NCBI GenBank assembly: GCA_016201645.1
Contig: JACQCL010000053.1
Location: 1 to 18,550, forward strand
DNA: 18,550 nt
From: Candidatus Rokuibacteriota bacterium
Lineage (GTDB): Bacteria > Methylomirabilota > Methylomirabilia > Rokubacteriales > CSP1-6
Reading direction: 5' to 3'
Of this stretch, positions 1 through 6,010 are shown in pieces. Position numbers and translations under genes: made by a program. Positions within the stretch are counted from its first letter, which is position 1. Each line of letters begins with the position of its first letter. The notes under the pieces were generated by a model. That model saw only the letters and a program-made list of their open reading frames with translations, was not told the origin of the DNA and ran no database searches.

Positions 1-61
1 CCTATCACCGACTGCTCCTAGGCGCGACCGACTGAGACGGACGAAAGACGCTCGGCCCCCT

Positions 62-105
62 TTCCTAAACGGCGTGCGGGTGTTCGAGTCACCCCGGGGG
101 CACCA
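62..105 (+). pseudogene. 3' half of a tRNA-Arg(CCU)-like gene, possible attachment-site remnant
   Basis: The stretch reads as tRNA positions 32 to 76. It has an anticodon loop TTCCTAA (anticodon CCT, 64-66), a short variable loop, a perfect 5-bp T stem GGGTG/CACCC around the loop TTCGAGT (83-89), a 3' acceptor strand CGGGGGC (95-101), discriminator A and encoded CCA (103-105). The 5' half is missing. The bases before the anticodon loop pair poorly with the 3' strand of the anticodon stem, and no D arm or GCCCCCG acceptor partner occurs at the expected distance. A 3' tRNA half that starts in the anticodon loop is the usual residue of integrase-mediated insertion. In that reading the inserted DNA lies to the left, outside the window. 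A decayed tRNA gene is the alternative. Confidence 0.6.
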
Positions 106-118
106 TTCTCTGTTCCGC

Positions 119-646
119 TCACCTCGTGGTGTGATCATCCCGTCGCTCTGGAGGTCGCCAGGTGAAGAACTCCCGGACCGGCGCTTGGCCGACCTCCGGA
201 GGGATAACCAACGGCCCCATCAACCGGGCGGCGGAAAACCTCAGCGAAGCGCGGTACGCCAAACTGTAGAAGAGGATGGGCCGTGTCAGCATATGCTCGC
301 CATTCACGAGGATATCCAGGACGATGTGGAGGAGCGCTCCTAAGATGTAGCCCTGCAGCGCGAGACGGGGCCATGCCAAGGCCAGAAGCGCAAGGAGCCC
401 CATCAGTTCCAAGGAGTGGAGGGGAAGCACGGCCCACTGGTAGCGATGGGTGAAGTAGTAGCGCAGAAAAGTGGTCGGGCTCGGTCGGCGCCACTGCCCT
501 TCAAAGATCAGGTAGTCGAGGTAGTGATCCCCGTCAATCAGAAAGGCACCCGTGAAACACCCTGCGGCCAGCTCCGCCGAGCCGGTACCCAGGTAGCCCG
601 CGCCACTGAGGGCGACAGCCGTGGCGAGGTGACCTCCGGGCCTCAC
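119..646 (-). CDS. Membrane-bound metal-dependent hydrolase-like protein (DUF457/YdjM-like)
   Basis: A membrane protein of 175 residues with several hydrophobic helices. It carries spaced His/Asp/Glu residues: GGHLATA near the start, LIDGDHYLDY, LHSLELMG and LHIVLDILVNGEH. This pattern resembles the DUF457/YdjM inner-membrane proteins, which are annotated as metal-dependent hydrolases by similarity. Substrate and reaction are unknown. The GTG at 646 is chosen because a GAGG ribosome-binding site lies about 5 nt before it. The upstream GTG at 670 would leave only about 11 nt after the predicted promoter (688-716). The last 25 residues are polar (RPPERRDDHTTR) and probably cytoplasmic. The gene diverges from the membrane protein at 794. 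Confidence 0.65.
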   Translation of the reverse strand: MRPGGHLATAVALSGAGYLGTGSAELAAGCFTGAFLIDGDHYLDYLIFEGQWRRPSPTTFLRYYFTHRYQWAVLPLHSLELMGLLALLALAWPRLALQGYILGALLHIVLDILVNGEHMLTRPILFYSLAYRASLRFSAARLMGPLVIPPEVGQAPVREFFTWRPPERRDDHTTR

Positions 647-687
647 GCCCCCCTCATCAAGCGGTTCCACTCCGTCATAGTGACGGT

Positions 688-716
688 AGGCTAGCCCGAG
701 GCCCTGGACCGGTCAA
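688..716 (-). promoter_or_regulatory. Housekeeping-type promoter for the gene ending at 119
   Basis: On the minus strand TTGACC (711-716) and TAGCCT (688-693) are separated by exactly 17 bp. The same arrangement (TTGAC, 17-18 bp, TAG..T) precedes other genes here, which supports it. The start site would be near 681. Confidence 0.45.
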
Positions 717-793
717 GCAACCAAAATCTCCGGCCAGACGTAAAAATACGGAGAATTTACCATCTTCAGGTATCATTTTTAAAAGGTGAGGAC

Positions 794-1249
794 ATGTTCG
801 GCACGAGCCGGCTAGGCCCTCTCTGGGAGTTAAACGTCCGCCCGAACCGTCCGTGGATGGACCTCGTCCTGCCCTTCTATTCGCTCGTCATGGTCCTCGT
901 CCACTACCAACCGCAGGTGCTCGTGCCCGTCCTGGACGATGCCCTCACCCAAGGGATTCTCTGGTGGGCGCTCTGGGTCATCATCGGCGCACTCGGGGGC
1001 CTCCTGGCGCTCTCGGCGCTCTTCCTGGCCTTTGCCCTTTGCTACTCCCCGCTCTATCTCGTCGGACACGCCGGACGAATCCTGGACCCGCAGGCGTGGC
1101 TCGATCGCCGCGAGGTGCGTTTTTATGTCGGCTGCTTCGTCATCCTTTGCGCCCTCCTCACCCTAGCGTTCTTCCACCCGGAAGCTGCGCTGGTGTCCTT
1201 CACCCTGCTTGCGGGATTCTCCCAGGTCTTCTGGCGCCTCCTCGTCTGA
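794..1249 (+). CDS. Hypothetical membrane protein, about four helices
   Basis: A hydrophobic protein of 151 residues that I do not recognise. Membrane segments lie roughly at residues 22-38, 57-90, 110-126 and 131-150. The middle stretch is long enough for one long or two short helices. No catalytic or binding motif is visible. The ATG at 794 is preceded by a good ribosome-binding site (AGGTGAGG, 785-792). The upstream 70 bases are AT-rich with a TATCAT element at 771-776 but no clear -35. A strong GC hairpin (1257-1285) follows the stop codon, so the gene is probably a single transcription unit. Confidence 0.75.
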   Translation: MFGTSRLGPLWELNVRPNRPWMDLVLPFYSLVMVLVHYQPQVLVPVLDDALTQGILWWALWVIIGALGGLLALSALFLAFALCYSPLYLVGHAGRILDPQAWLDRREVRFYVGCFVILCALLTLAFFHPEAALVSFTLLAGFSQVFWRLLV

Positions 1250-1256
1250 CTCAACG

Positions 1257-1285
1257 CCCCAGGGGGTAGGCTAGCCCCGCTGGGG
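1257..1285 (+). terminator. GC-rich hairpin after the membrane protein gene
   Basis: CCCCAG plus GGGG (1257-1266) pairs with CCCC, a bulged G and CTGGGG (1275-1285) around an 8-nt loop. It starts 8 nt after the stop codon. No U-run follows, so intrinsic termination is only a guess from position. Confidence 0.35.
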
Positions 1286-1297
1286 TCAAGCGCCATC

Positions 1298-1326
1298 TTG
1301 ACAGCCGCCCGGCGGGAGAATACATT
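1298..1326 (+). promoter_or_regulatory. Promoter for the small secreted protein gene
   Basis: Consensus TTGACA (1298-1303), a 17-bp spacer and TACATT (1321-1326, 4 of 6 matches). The predicted start near 1333 leaves a leader of about 75 nt before the GTG at 1407. Confidence 0.6.
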
Positions 1327-1406
1327 ACCTCCGCACCGACGGAATGAGAGAAAAAAGACCCTCGCGCTAATCTGTTGATAAACCCTTTCGACAAAGGAGG
1401 CTCTCG

Positions 1407-1664
1407 GTGAAAACATTGGTCATCGCAATTGCTGTGCTCGCCTTACTGGCCGCTCCCGCCGCGGCCGACCAGTGCCCCCTGCTGATCAAGCAGATCAATG
1501 ACGCCGTGGACAATCGCTTGGCGGCTGAGGACACGGCCGGTTCCACAGCGAGGAAGTTGGCCAAAGAGGCGGAGGCGCTCCACAAAGAGGGCAAACATGC
1601 CGAGGCTATCCAAAAGGCTGAGGAAGCCGCCAAGGCCATCCGCCTCAAATTGCAGATGAAGTAG
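1407..1664 (+). CDS. Small secreted Ala/Lys/Glu-rich protein
   Basis: A preprotein of 85 residues. Residues 1-20 form a classical Sec signal peptide ending in AAPAAA, with likely cleavage before DQC. The mature part is about 65 residues, helical and charged (KLAKEAEALHKEGKHAEAI), with a single Cys near its N-terminus. It resembles the short periplasmic proteins with a CP-L-KQI opening and an EALHK-GKHAE helix found in many proteobacterial genomes. No function is known to me. The Cys lacks a proper lipobox, so lipidation is not predicted. The GTG start is set by AAAGGAGG (1393-1400), 6 nt upstream. The 34-residue ORF at 1691 follows after 26 nt and may be cotranscribed. Confidence 0.75.
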   Translation: MKTLVIAIAVLALLAAPAAADQCPLLIKQINDAVDNRLAAEDTAGSTARKLAKEAEALHKEGKHAEAIQKAEEAAKAIRLKLQMK

Positions 1665-1690
1665 ACAAGGCGGACGGAGATCACCTCGAT

Positions 1691-1795
1691 ATGAAAGGTG
1701 GCAAGCGGGGTCTGCTAGGGGGCGTGCTGGGGTTTCTCGTGGCGCTGGCGTTTATTCTCATGGGGAACTTCGTCGCGACCTTGATCCACAAATAG
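1691..1795 (+). CDS. Possible 34-residue single-helix membrane peptide
   Basis: A short ATG-TAG frame encodes a peptide with a basic N-terminus (MKGGKRG) followed by one transmembrane helix of about 20 residues and a short tail (LIHK). A GGAG lies at 1676-1679, somewhat far from the ATG. It sits directly after the small secreted protein gene on the same strand, so it may be its second cistron. The positive-inside layout is what a real small membrane protein would show, but at this length chance cannot be excluded. Confidence 0.4.
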   Translation: MKGGKRGLLGGVLGFLVALAFILMGNFVATLIHK

Positions 1796-1856
1796 AGATG
1801 GGATGGCTCGTCACTAGCTAGCGATTTAGACTTTCCCTGACCTCTCGGTCTCTCGA

Positions 1857-1919
1857 GCGCGGGCCTCGCCCGCGCAACCCTGGGGGGAGGTTCGGAAGGG
1901 GGGCGGTGCCCCCCTCCGA
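1857..1919. repeat. Two adjacent GC-rich hairpins between convergent genes
   Basis: Hairpin 1 is GCGCGGGC (1857-1864), loop CTC, then GCCCGCGC (1868-1875), a perfect 8-bp stem. Hairpin 2 is a stem of about 12 bp with one bulged A: TCGGA(A)GGGGGGC (1892-1904), loop GGT, GCCCCCCTCCGA (1908-1919). They lie between a plus-strand and a minus-strand gene that both end here, so they may end transcription both ways. The paired architecture also looks like a dispersed palindromic (REP-like) element. Confidence 0.45.
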
Positions 1920-1923
1920 GTTC

Positions 1924-2319
1924 CTAGCGCACATCCACGAGGATCTCGCGTTCGCGCGGGCCATCGCACTCGACCAGCGCGATGCCCTGCCAGGTGCCGA
2001 GGCGGAGCCGGCCTCCTTGGACCGGCACCGCCTCGGAGGGTCCCAGCACGGCGGCCTTGAGGTGGGCGGCGCCGTTGTCGTCCACCTTGTCGTGCTCCCA
2101 GATCCCTTGGGGGAAGAGGCGGTCGAGGGCGGTGACCACGTCGGAGCGGAAGGCGGGGTCGGCGTTTTCATTGATGATGATCGCCGCGGTCGCGTGGCGG
2201 ACGAAGACGGTGCAGATTCCCTCGTCCAGGCGCGCCCGCGCCACCGCCTCGGCGACCTGGCGCGTGATATCCACCACTTCTTGACTCTTCCGCGTCTTGA
2301 CCCGGAACGTCTCCTGCAT
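1924..2319 (-). CDS. YjbQ/UPF0047 family protein (secondary thiamine-phosphate synthase type)
   Basis: A protein of 131 residues, the usual length for YjbQ/UPF0047. Diagnostic motifs are present: VRHATAAIIINENAD (about 40-54), the DDNGAAHLKAAVLG motif (80-93) and LGTWQGIALVECDGPRERE (108-126). Some family members show weak thiamine-phosphate synthase activity, and the family fold is enzyme-like with conserved His residues. The true physiological reaction is uncertain. The ATG at 2319 is fixed by AAGGAGG on the minus strand about 7 nt upstream. No thiamine genes or TPP riboswitch are seen nearby, so the thiamine role is not supported by context. Confidence 0.9.
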   Translation of the reverse strand: MQETFRVKTRKSQEVVDITRQVAEAVARARLDEGICTVFVRHATAAIIINENADPAFRSDVVTALDRLFPQGIWEHDKVDDNGAAHLKAAVLGPSEAVPVQGGRLRLGTWQGIALVECDGPREREILVDVR

Positions 2320-2479
2320 CGCTCGCCCTCCTTGGGGCGACCCGGCTCATGCCAGACGGCGGCCGCATCTTCGCCATCACTCACGCTCCCGGCGCTCGCA
2401 CGGGAAGCTGGCAACCCTGGGTGGCCATGGGGTCCGCCGAGGCGGCGCTCCAACAGGGCTAACGAATGCTTTCCGGATG

Positions 2480-2830
2480 TCAAGCCGGCTGGGGGCGCAG
2501 CCGCGAGAGCACCTCGTTCATGAACGTGGTCATCGAGTCGGCAATTTCCTCGCGCTCCTTGCGGTCTCGCTCCGTTTCAGTCCGGAGCCGGTGCACCTCC
2601 TCCCGGAGCTGGTCGCCTTGGCGCTCGCTGGTCTCAAGCCGGTTGCGGAGTTGTTCGTTTTCATAGTTGAGACCCCGGAGCCGCTCGTTTTCTCGCTCGC
2701 TTGCCTCGGCGAGCTCCAGGAGGCGGTCGTAGTCGTTGAGCAGACCGAGGAGCACGCTGAGCTGCCGCTGTCCGTCCTCAAGCCAGTGACCTGCCTGCTC
2801 ACGCACCTCTTTGGACTCCAGACTGATCAT
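2480..2830 (-). CDS. Small coiled-coil protein
   Basis: A protein of 116 residues, nearly all predicted coiled coil from about residue 15 to 105 (repeats such as ENERLRGLNYENEQLRNRLE). There is no signal peptide and no membrane segment. The composition is Glu/Arg/Leu-rich, typical of cytoplasmic dimerising rods; the partner is unknown. The ATG at 2830 is preceded by GAGGAGGG on the minus strand, which decides the start over longer readings. A promoter (2925-2953) and a palindrome (2964-2983) lie upstream. It is a plausible scaffold or cell-division-type coiled coil, but no family is recognised. Confidence 0.75.
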   Translation of the reverse strand: MISLESKEVREQAGHWLEDGQRQLSVLLGLLNDYDRLLELAEASERENERLRGLNYENEQLRNRLETSERQGDQLREEVHRLRTETERDRKEREEIADSMTTFMNEVLSRLRPQPA

Positions 2831-2924
2831 AGGTCCCTCCTCGTCGGTGACGTTGCGTGTCCCAGCTCCGTTTCCTGAGAAGATCGGGCAGTCTCGGCGG
2901 CGTTGGCCCCGAAAGCCTGCCGCT

Positions 2925-2953
2925 AGCCTAGCCTGAGGCGCCGGATGCGTCAA
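2925..2953 (-). promoter_or_regulatory. Promoter for the coiled-coil gene
   Basis: On the minus strand TTGACG (2948-2953), a 17-bp spacer and TAGGCT (2925-2930). The start site would be near 2918. The same -10 hexamer, TAGGCT, appears in the promoter of the FBP aldolase/phosphatase gene. Confidence 0.5.
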
Positions 2954-2963
2954 GCGCCGCAGA

Positions 2964-2983
2964 TTTGACAAAGGCCTGTCAAA
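2964..2983. promoter_or_regulatory. Operator-like palindrome TTTGACA-N6-TGTCAAA
   Basis: A perfect 7-bp inverted repeat, TTTGACA (2964-2970) and TGTCAAA (2977-2983), around AAGGCC. A further partial half-site (CTGACA) follows at 2989-2994. It begins about 10 bp upstream of the coiled-coil gene's -35, a position suited to an activator or upstream repressor. The binding protein is unknown. Confidence 0.5.
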
Positions 2984-3131
2984 GTTCCTGACACGGGGCC
3001 GAGTCGCGGAGCGCTCGTGGCGACCCGGTCCGCCATGACCCAGGCCCGCAAGAACCCTGGACAAATTCCGGGTGTGGCCTCTTCAGAGGACGCCTGGAAC
3101 GAGCATTGCACCGCATCATTCCCGGAACTCT

Positions 3132-3974
3132 ATGCGGGTGGCACTCTCGCTGATCCTGAGCTTCTTCGCCTTTCATGCGACGGGGGCATCGGCCGCCCCG
3201 TGGAGCGAGCCGGGCCAGATGCTTGGTCTCGCCTGGGGCACGTCCGCTGAGACCGTGAGGGAGGCCTTCCCCCACGGGCACTCCTGGGACGACACGGCAA
3301 TCACCGAGGGCTACTCCACGACCACGACGGTCGAGGGCATTGCTCTCCGCGTGGTGTTCCAGTTCGTCTCCGGTCGCGGCCTCCAGGGGGTCATGCTCCG
3401 GTTCCCGGCCAATCGCCTGGACCACATGGTCGCCCTCTTTGAGCGAGAGTACGGTCGGGCGCCGATCAGGGCGGACCGGCAGTGGCGGTGGGAGGGGACC
3501 GGCGTGCGAATCTCCCTGGGGGAGTACCCGCTCCTCGGGGCGCCCGGACGATCCTCGGGCGGGAAGGGGATCGCCTGGATCCGCACCACGGCCCTCGAGG
3601 AGGCGATCGCCCGGGGTGAGGCGGCTCCGCGGACTCTGCAAGGGCTGAGCGCTCTCCACCCGAGGGGTCAGCCCGCTCCCTCAGCGACCTCGCGCCTCAG
3701 CTACGACGAGCGGGTCACGCGGATGATCTACGGGGCGTTGCGCTACCCCGCCACGACTCCCGGGATCTACGTGGTGTCGCTCGCCTTCCAGCTGACGGCG
3801 GTCGGGCGCCCCGCCGCGCTCCGTCTCACGGTCGATCCGCCGAACCCTGAAGTCGCCGAGAGCGTTCGCGCCGCCATCAGCCGAGCCCAACCCTTCCCAC
3901 CGCGGCCCCTCGCGGGGGAGGGGAGTCAGGATCAGCCGGTCACGGTCACGCTGACGGTGAGTATCCTCCGTTAA
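3132..3974 (+). CDS. Periplasmic protein with a TonB/TolA-like C-terminal domain
   Basis: A preprotein of 280 residues. It has a signal peptide (residues 1-21, cleavage near GASA/AP), an N-terminal domain beginning GLAWGTSAETVREAFP (about 31-150) of unknown role, a low-complexity linker, and a C-terminal domain (about 185-270) resembling TonB_C/TolA energy-transducing domains. That domain has the Y-x3-V-x3-I opening, ALRYP, a VVSLAFQLTAVGRPAAL strand pair, and a helix ending in ISRAQPFPPRP. In the families such domains pair with outer-membrane partners. Here there is no N-terminal membrane anchor, so it is unlikely to be TonB itself. The ATG at 3132 is chosen because it begins the signal peptide; the ribosome-binding site is weak (GGA). 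The PLAGEG stretch near 255 looks like a spacer insertion. Confidence 0.7.
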   Translation: MRVALSLILSFFAFHATGASAAPWSEPGQMLGLAWGTSAETVREAFPHGHSWDDTAITEGYSTTTTVEGIALRVVFQFVSGRGLQGVMLRFPANRLDHMVALFEREYGRAPIRADRQWRWEGTGVRISLGEYPLLGAPGRSSGGKGIAWIRTTALEEAIARGEAAPRTLQGLSALHPRGQPAPSATSRLSYDERVTRMIYGALRYPATTPGIYVVSLAFQLTAVGRPAALRLTVDPPNPEVAESVRAAISRAQPFPPRPLAGEGSQDQPVTVTLTVSILR

Positions 3975-4006
3975 CCCAACAGCAGTTTGCCCGGCACCTC
4001 TCAGGT

Positions 4007-4012
4007 TATAAT
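4007..4012 (+). promoter_or_regulatory. Perfect -10 element upstream of the cytochrome c gene
   Basis: TATAAT at 4007-4012 matches the consensus fully and lies 24 bases before the GTG start. No good -35 is found at 16-18 bp; the nearest, TTTGCC at 3986, is poorly spaced. The promoter may need an activator. Confidence 0.45.
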
Positions 4013-4035
4013 GTGGCTCGCCGAGAGGTGAAGTT

Positions 4036-4509
4036 GTGGACAGAGGGATAAACGGACTGACGCGGGAGACGATTCTGGAGCGACTCGTCCTCGGCGCCGC
4101 GGCAATTCTCGTGGCCCTCTCGCTGCTCGGATGCAATCGCGAGGGCGCCTCGACGTCGCCGCCCTGGTCCGGCGGCCCGCCGGCCGCTCCTTCCCAGCCG
4201 GCGCTGGCAGCGGGCGCTCCGACGGCGGCTCAAGGGGAGGCCCTCTACAAGCAGTACTGCGCGCCCTGTCACGGCCTCGAGGGCAGGGGGAACGGCCCGG
4301 CCGCGGCGGGGCTTCCGGTCAAGCCGGCCGATCACACCAACGGTGCGGTCATGAACAAGATTTCCGACGCCGAGCTCTTCAAGGCCATCAAGGAAGGCGG
4401 GCAGGCGGCGGGAAAGTCTCCCGCCATGCCGCCCTGGGGCGGTTCATTCAAGGACGAGCAGATCCGGGCGCTCGTCCTCCACGTCCGGAGCCTCGCGAAG
4501 TCGCGATAG
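4036..4509 (+). CDS. Lipoprotein monoheme cytochrome c (class I)
   Basis: A protein of 157 residues and electron carrier of the class I c-type fold. The N-terminus is a lipoprotein signal with the lipobox LSLLGC (Cys33), so it should be anchored to a membrane by lipid. A Pro/Ala-rich linker (about 37-64) leads to the cytochrome domain. That domain has the heme-binding motif CAPCH (Cys75, Cys78, His79) and Met131 in AMPPWGG as likely sixth ligand. Redox partners are not encoded nearby. The GTG at 4036 is preceded by GAGAGGTG (4023-4030) with 5-nt spacing. Confidence 0.88.
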   Translation: MDRGINGLTRETILERLVLGAAAILVALSLLGCNREGASTSPPWSGGPPAAPSQPALAAGAPTAAQGEALYKQYCAPCHGLEGRGNGPAAAGLPVKPADHTNGAVMNKISDAELFKAIKEGGQAAGKSPAMPPWGGSFKDEQIRALVLHVRSLAKSR

Positions 4510-4523
4510 ATGAGGCCTTTTTC

Positions 4524-4552
4524 TTGACTCGGCCGGAGTGATCTCCTAGCAT
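4524..4552 (+). promoter_or_regulatory. Promoter for the zinc-ribbon/bactofilin/TPR operon
   Basis: TTGACT (4524-4529), exactly 17 bp, then TAGCAT (4547-4552). The predicted transcription start, about 7 nt further, falls on or next to the GTG at 4559, which suggests a leaderless message. Confidence 0.5.
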
Positions 4553-4558
4553 GAGCCT

Positions 4559-4753
4559 GTGGATGCCCTCTCGTCGCTGCCGCTGGTCCTCTACGGCGGC
4601 GCGGCGGTCATCTTGGCTATCGGGATTTTTTACGGGTGGCGGAATTATCAGCGATGCCCGCACTGCAGGCGGGTGGTGCCGCGAGTCTACCGGGGGTGGC
4701 TCCGCTGCCGGGGCTGCGGCCGCCAGTATCGTCGAGGGTTGAGGTTCGATTGA
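4559..4753 (+). CDS. Small membrane-anchored zinc-ribbon protein
   Basis: A protein of 64 residues with one N-terminal transmembrane helix (about 8-26) followed by a four-cysteine zinc ribbon, CPHC (33-36) and CRGC (50-53), and a basic tail (RQYRRGLRF). The spacing of the two Cys pairs is typical of structural zinc knuckles. No enzymatic residues are seen, so a protein- or nucleic-acid-contacting role is inferred. The GTG start lacks a Shine-Dalgarno sequence and coincides with the predicted transcription start. The ATG at 4551 belongs to another frame and lies inside the -10. The stop at 4751-4753 abuts the bactofilin gene. Confidence 0.65.
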   Translation: MDALSSLPLVLYGGAAVILAIGIFYGWRNYQRCPHCRRVVPRVYRGWLRCRGCGRQYRRGLRFD

Positions 4754-4763
4754 GGTGACGCCG

Positions 4764-5219
4764 ATGAGCTCCTTCTCCGCGATCCTTCGCTTCCTTGGGT
4801 TCGGGGGCGATTCGTCGCCTGCTGACCGCCGCCTGCGAGACCCCGTGGCGCCCGTGGGACTGATCGGCGAGGGCCTCGAGATGAAGGGCGAGGTGAGCGG
4901 AGAAGGGGATTTTCAGGTCCTGGGGAAGTTCGAAGGGGAGATCACGCTCACGGGCACCGTGCATGTGGGCGAGGGGGCCGAGGTGGACGCCAACATCAGC
5001 GCCACGGCCATCGTGATCGGAGGCGTCGTCCGTGGCAACCTCTCGGCGTCCACGCGGGTGGAAATTCTCCCGACCGGGACGCTCACGGGAACGCTCAAGA
5101 GCGGCAGCTTCACCGCGGCTGAGGGCGCTTCGGTCAAGGGTGAGGTCTGGGTGGAGCGCCAGCCGCGGCTTGTGCCCCCGCTGGACGATCGCTCCGCACC
5201 CTCGGTACCGGCACGGTAG
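4764..5219 (+). CDS. Bactofilin (polymer-forming cytoskeletal protein)
   Basis: A protein of about 151 residues with the DUF583/bactofilin right-handed beta-helix. Regular short strands run from GLEMKGEVSGEGDFQVLGKFEGEI through VHVGEGAEVDANI, GGVVRGNLSAST and GTLTGTLKSGSFTAAEGASVKGEV. The N-terminal (about 30) and C-terminal (about 20) tails are disordered, as usual. Bactofilins self-assemble without nucleotides into filaments that localise envelope or motility factors. The ATG at 4764 is chosen for the GAGGTGA ribosome-binding site 6 nt upstream; an in-frame GTG at 4755 is possible. Its position directly after the zinc-ribbon gene and just before the TPR gene suggests the three act together at the membrane. 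Confidence 0.9.
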   Translation: MSSFSAILRFLGFGGDSSPADRRLRDPVAPVGLIGEGLEMKGEVSGEGDFQVLGKFEGEITLTGTVHVGEGAEVDANISATAIVIGGVVRGNLSASTRVEILPTGTLTGTLKSGSFTAAEGASVKGEVWVERQPRLVPPLDDRSAPSVPAR

Positions 5220-5222
5220 GGG

Positions 5223-5879
5223 ATGGCCCTCCCCGGTTGGGCTGCCCTGCGCGGGGCCGGCGCGTGGCGCTGGGTCCTGGCCGCCGGGGTTGGGTTGCTG
5301 GTGCTCCTCGGCCTGGGCTTCGGCGGGTGGAGCTGGTACAACGCGGGTCAGGCGCGGGGGCTTCAGGAGTTGACCGAGGCGAGCGCGGTCGCCCAGGAGG
5401 CCCTGGGTCCTCAGGGCACCTTGACGCAGCGGGAGGCGGCGATCCGGCGGTTGGAAGAGGCCCTCGCCCGCTACCCCTCAAACCGGCTCGTTCCACAGGC
5501 CGCTTACCATTTGGGGAACCTCCGCTACGACGCTCACGCCTACGAGGCGGCGCGCGGCGCGTACACGCTCGCCATCGCCCGGGGCGCTCGAGACAGCCTG
5601 GTCACGCTCTGCCGGCTCGGGATCGGCTACTCCTGGGAGGGCCAGGGCAAGAACGGGGACGCTCTGGCGGCCTACCAGGAGGCGCTCCTCCACCTTGGTC
5701 CCACCGACTTCCTCTACGAGGAGATCTTGATGGGAATCGCGCGGGGCGCCGAACTGACAGGCAAACTCGACCAGGCCCTTGAAACCTACCGCCGCATCCT
5801 GCGGGAAGTCCCTCAGACCCGGCGCGCCGACGACATCCGCTGGCGCCTGGCGAGCCTCGAAAAGCGGCCCGGCCGGTAA
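5223..5879 (+). CDS. Membrane-anchored TPR-repeat protein
   Basis: A protein of 218 residues with a single N-terminal transmembrane helix (about 17-35, after AWRW), then tetratricopeptide-like helical pairs from about residue 60 to the end. Examples are EAAIRRLEEALARYPSNRLVPQAAYHLGNLRY, AYEAARGAYTLAIARG and ALETYRRILREVP. The architecture resembles YfgM/BamD-like scaffold proteins, with the TPR domain probably on the periplasmic side. The spacing to the bactofilin gene is only 3 bases, so the two are cotranscribed. The exact role is unknown; an envelope assembly scaffold is inferred. Confidence 0.8.
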   Translation: MALPGWAALRGAGAWRWVLAAGVGLLVLLGLGFGGWSWYNAGQARGLQELTEASAVAQEALGPQGTLTQREAAIRRLEEALARYPSNRLVPQAAYHLGNLRYDAHAYEAARGAYTLAIARGARDSLVTLCRLGIGYSWEGQGKNGDALAAYQEALLHLGPTDFLYEEILMGIARGAELTGKLDQALETYRRILREVPQTRRADDIRWRLASLEKRPGR

Positions 5880-5974
5880 ACCCGCCGGCTAGGCGGCGAC
5901 GCTCGCCCGCCTTCGATCAGGTGAATCTCCCTCGGCGTGAAGGCGATCAGTTTCCCTGGGGAATGTCCGATAAG

Positions 5975-6010
5975 CGGGATTATGTTAACCTGACGGTCAA
6001 CATAATCCCG
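5975..6010. repeat. 36-bp near-perfect inverted repeat
   Basis: Arms CGGGATTATGTTAACC (5975-5990) and GGTCAACATAATCCCG (5995-6010) flank a 4-base loop, with one mismatch that becomes a G-U pair in minus-strand RNA. The AT-rich arms stand out from the GC-rich surroundings. It lies between convergent genes and overlaps the extended end of the secretin-like frame. No U-run follows on either strand. Confidence 0.8.

Larger units (their letters stand above)
2831..3131. other. Divergent intergenic region
   Basis: About 300 bases between the coiled-coil gene (-) and the gene at 3132 (+). It holds the minus-strand promoter at 2925-2953, the palindrome at 2964-2983 and a leader of about 88 nt. No convincing plus-strand promoter was found and no gene is seen. 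Confidence 0.6.

Noticed and set aside
15..105. Complete tRNA or tmRNA gene at the left edge
   Set aside because: No D arm, no 5' acceptor strand GCCCCCG and no paired anticodon stem. tmRNA usually starts GGGG, which does not pair with the CGGGGGC here. Only the tRNA 3' half is supported.
2320..2479. Possible TPP riboswitch or promoter before the YjbQ-family gene
   Set aside because: No thi-box motif was found. A small CCGCC/GGCGG hairpin and a short overlapping frame are present but carry no further support.
3900..3940. PLAGEG-encoding stretch as an inserted repeat element in the TonB-like protein
   Set aside because: It resembles spacer sequences seen in other genomes, but no second copy is in this window and the reading frame is normal.
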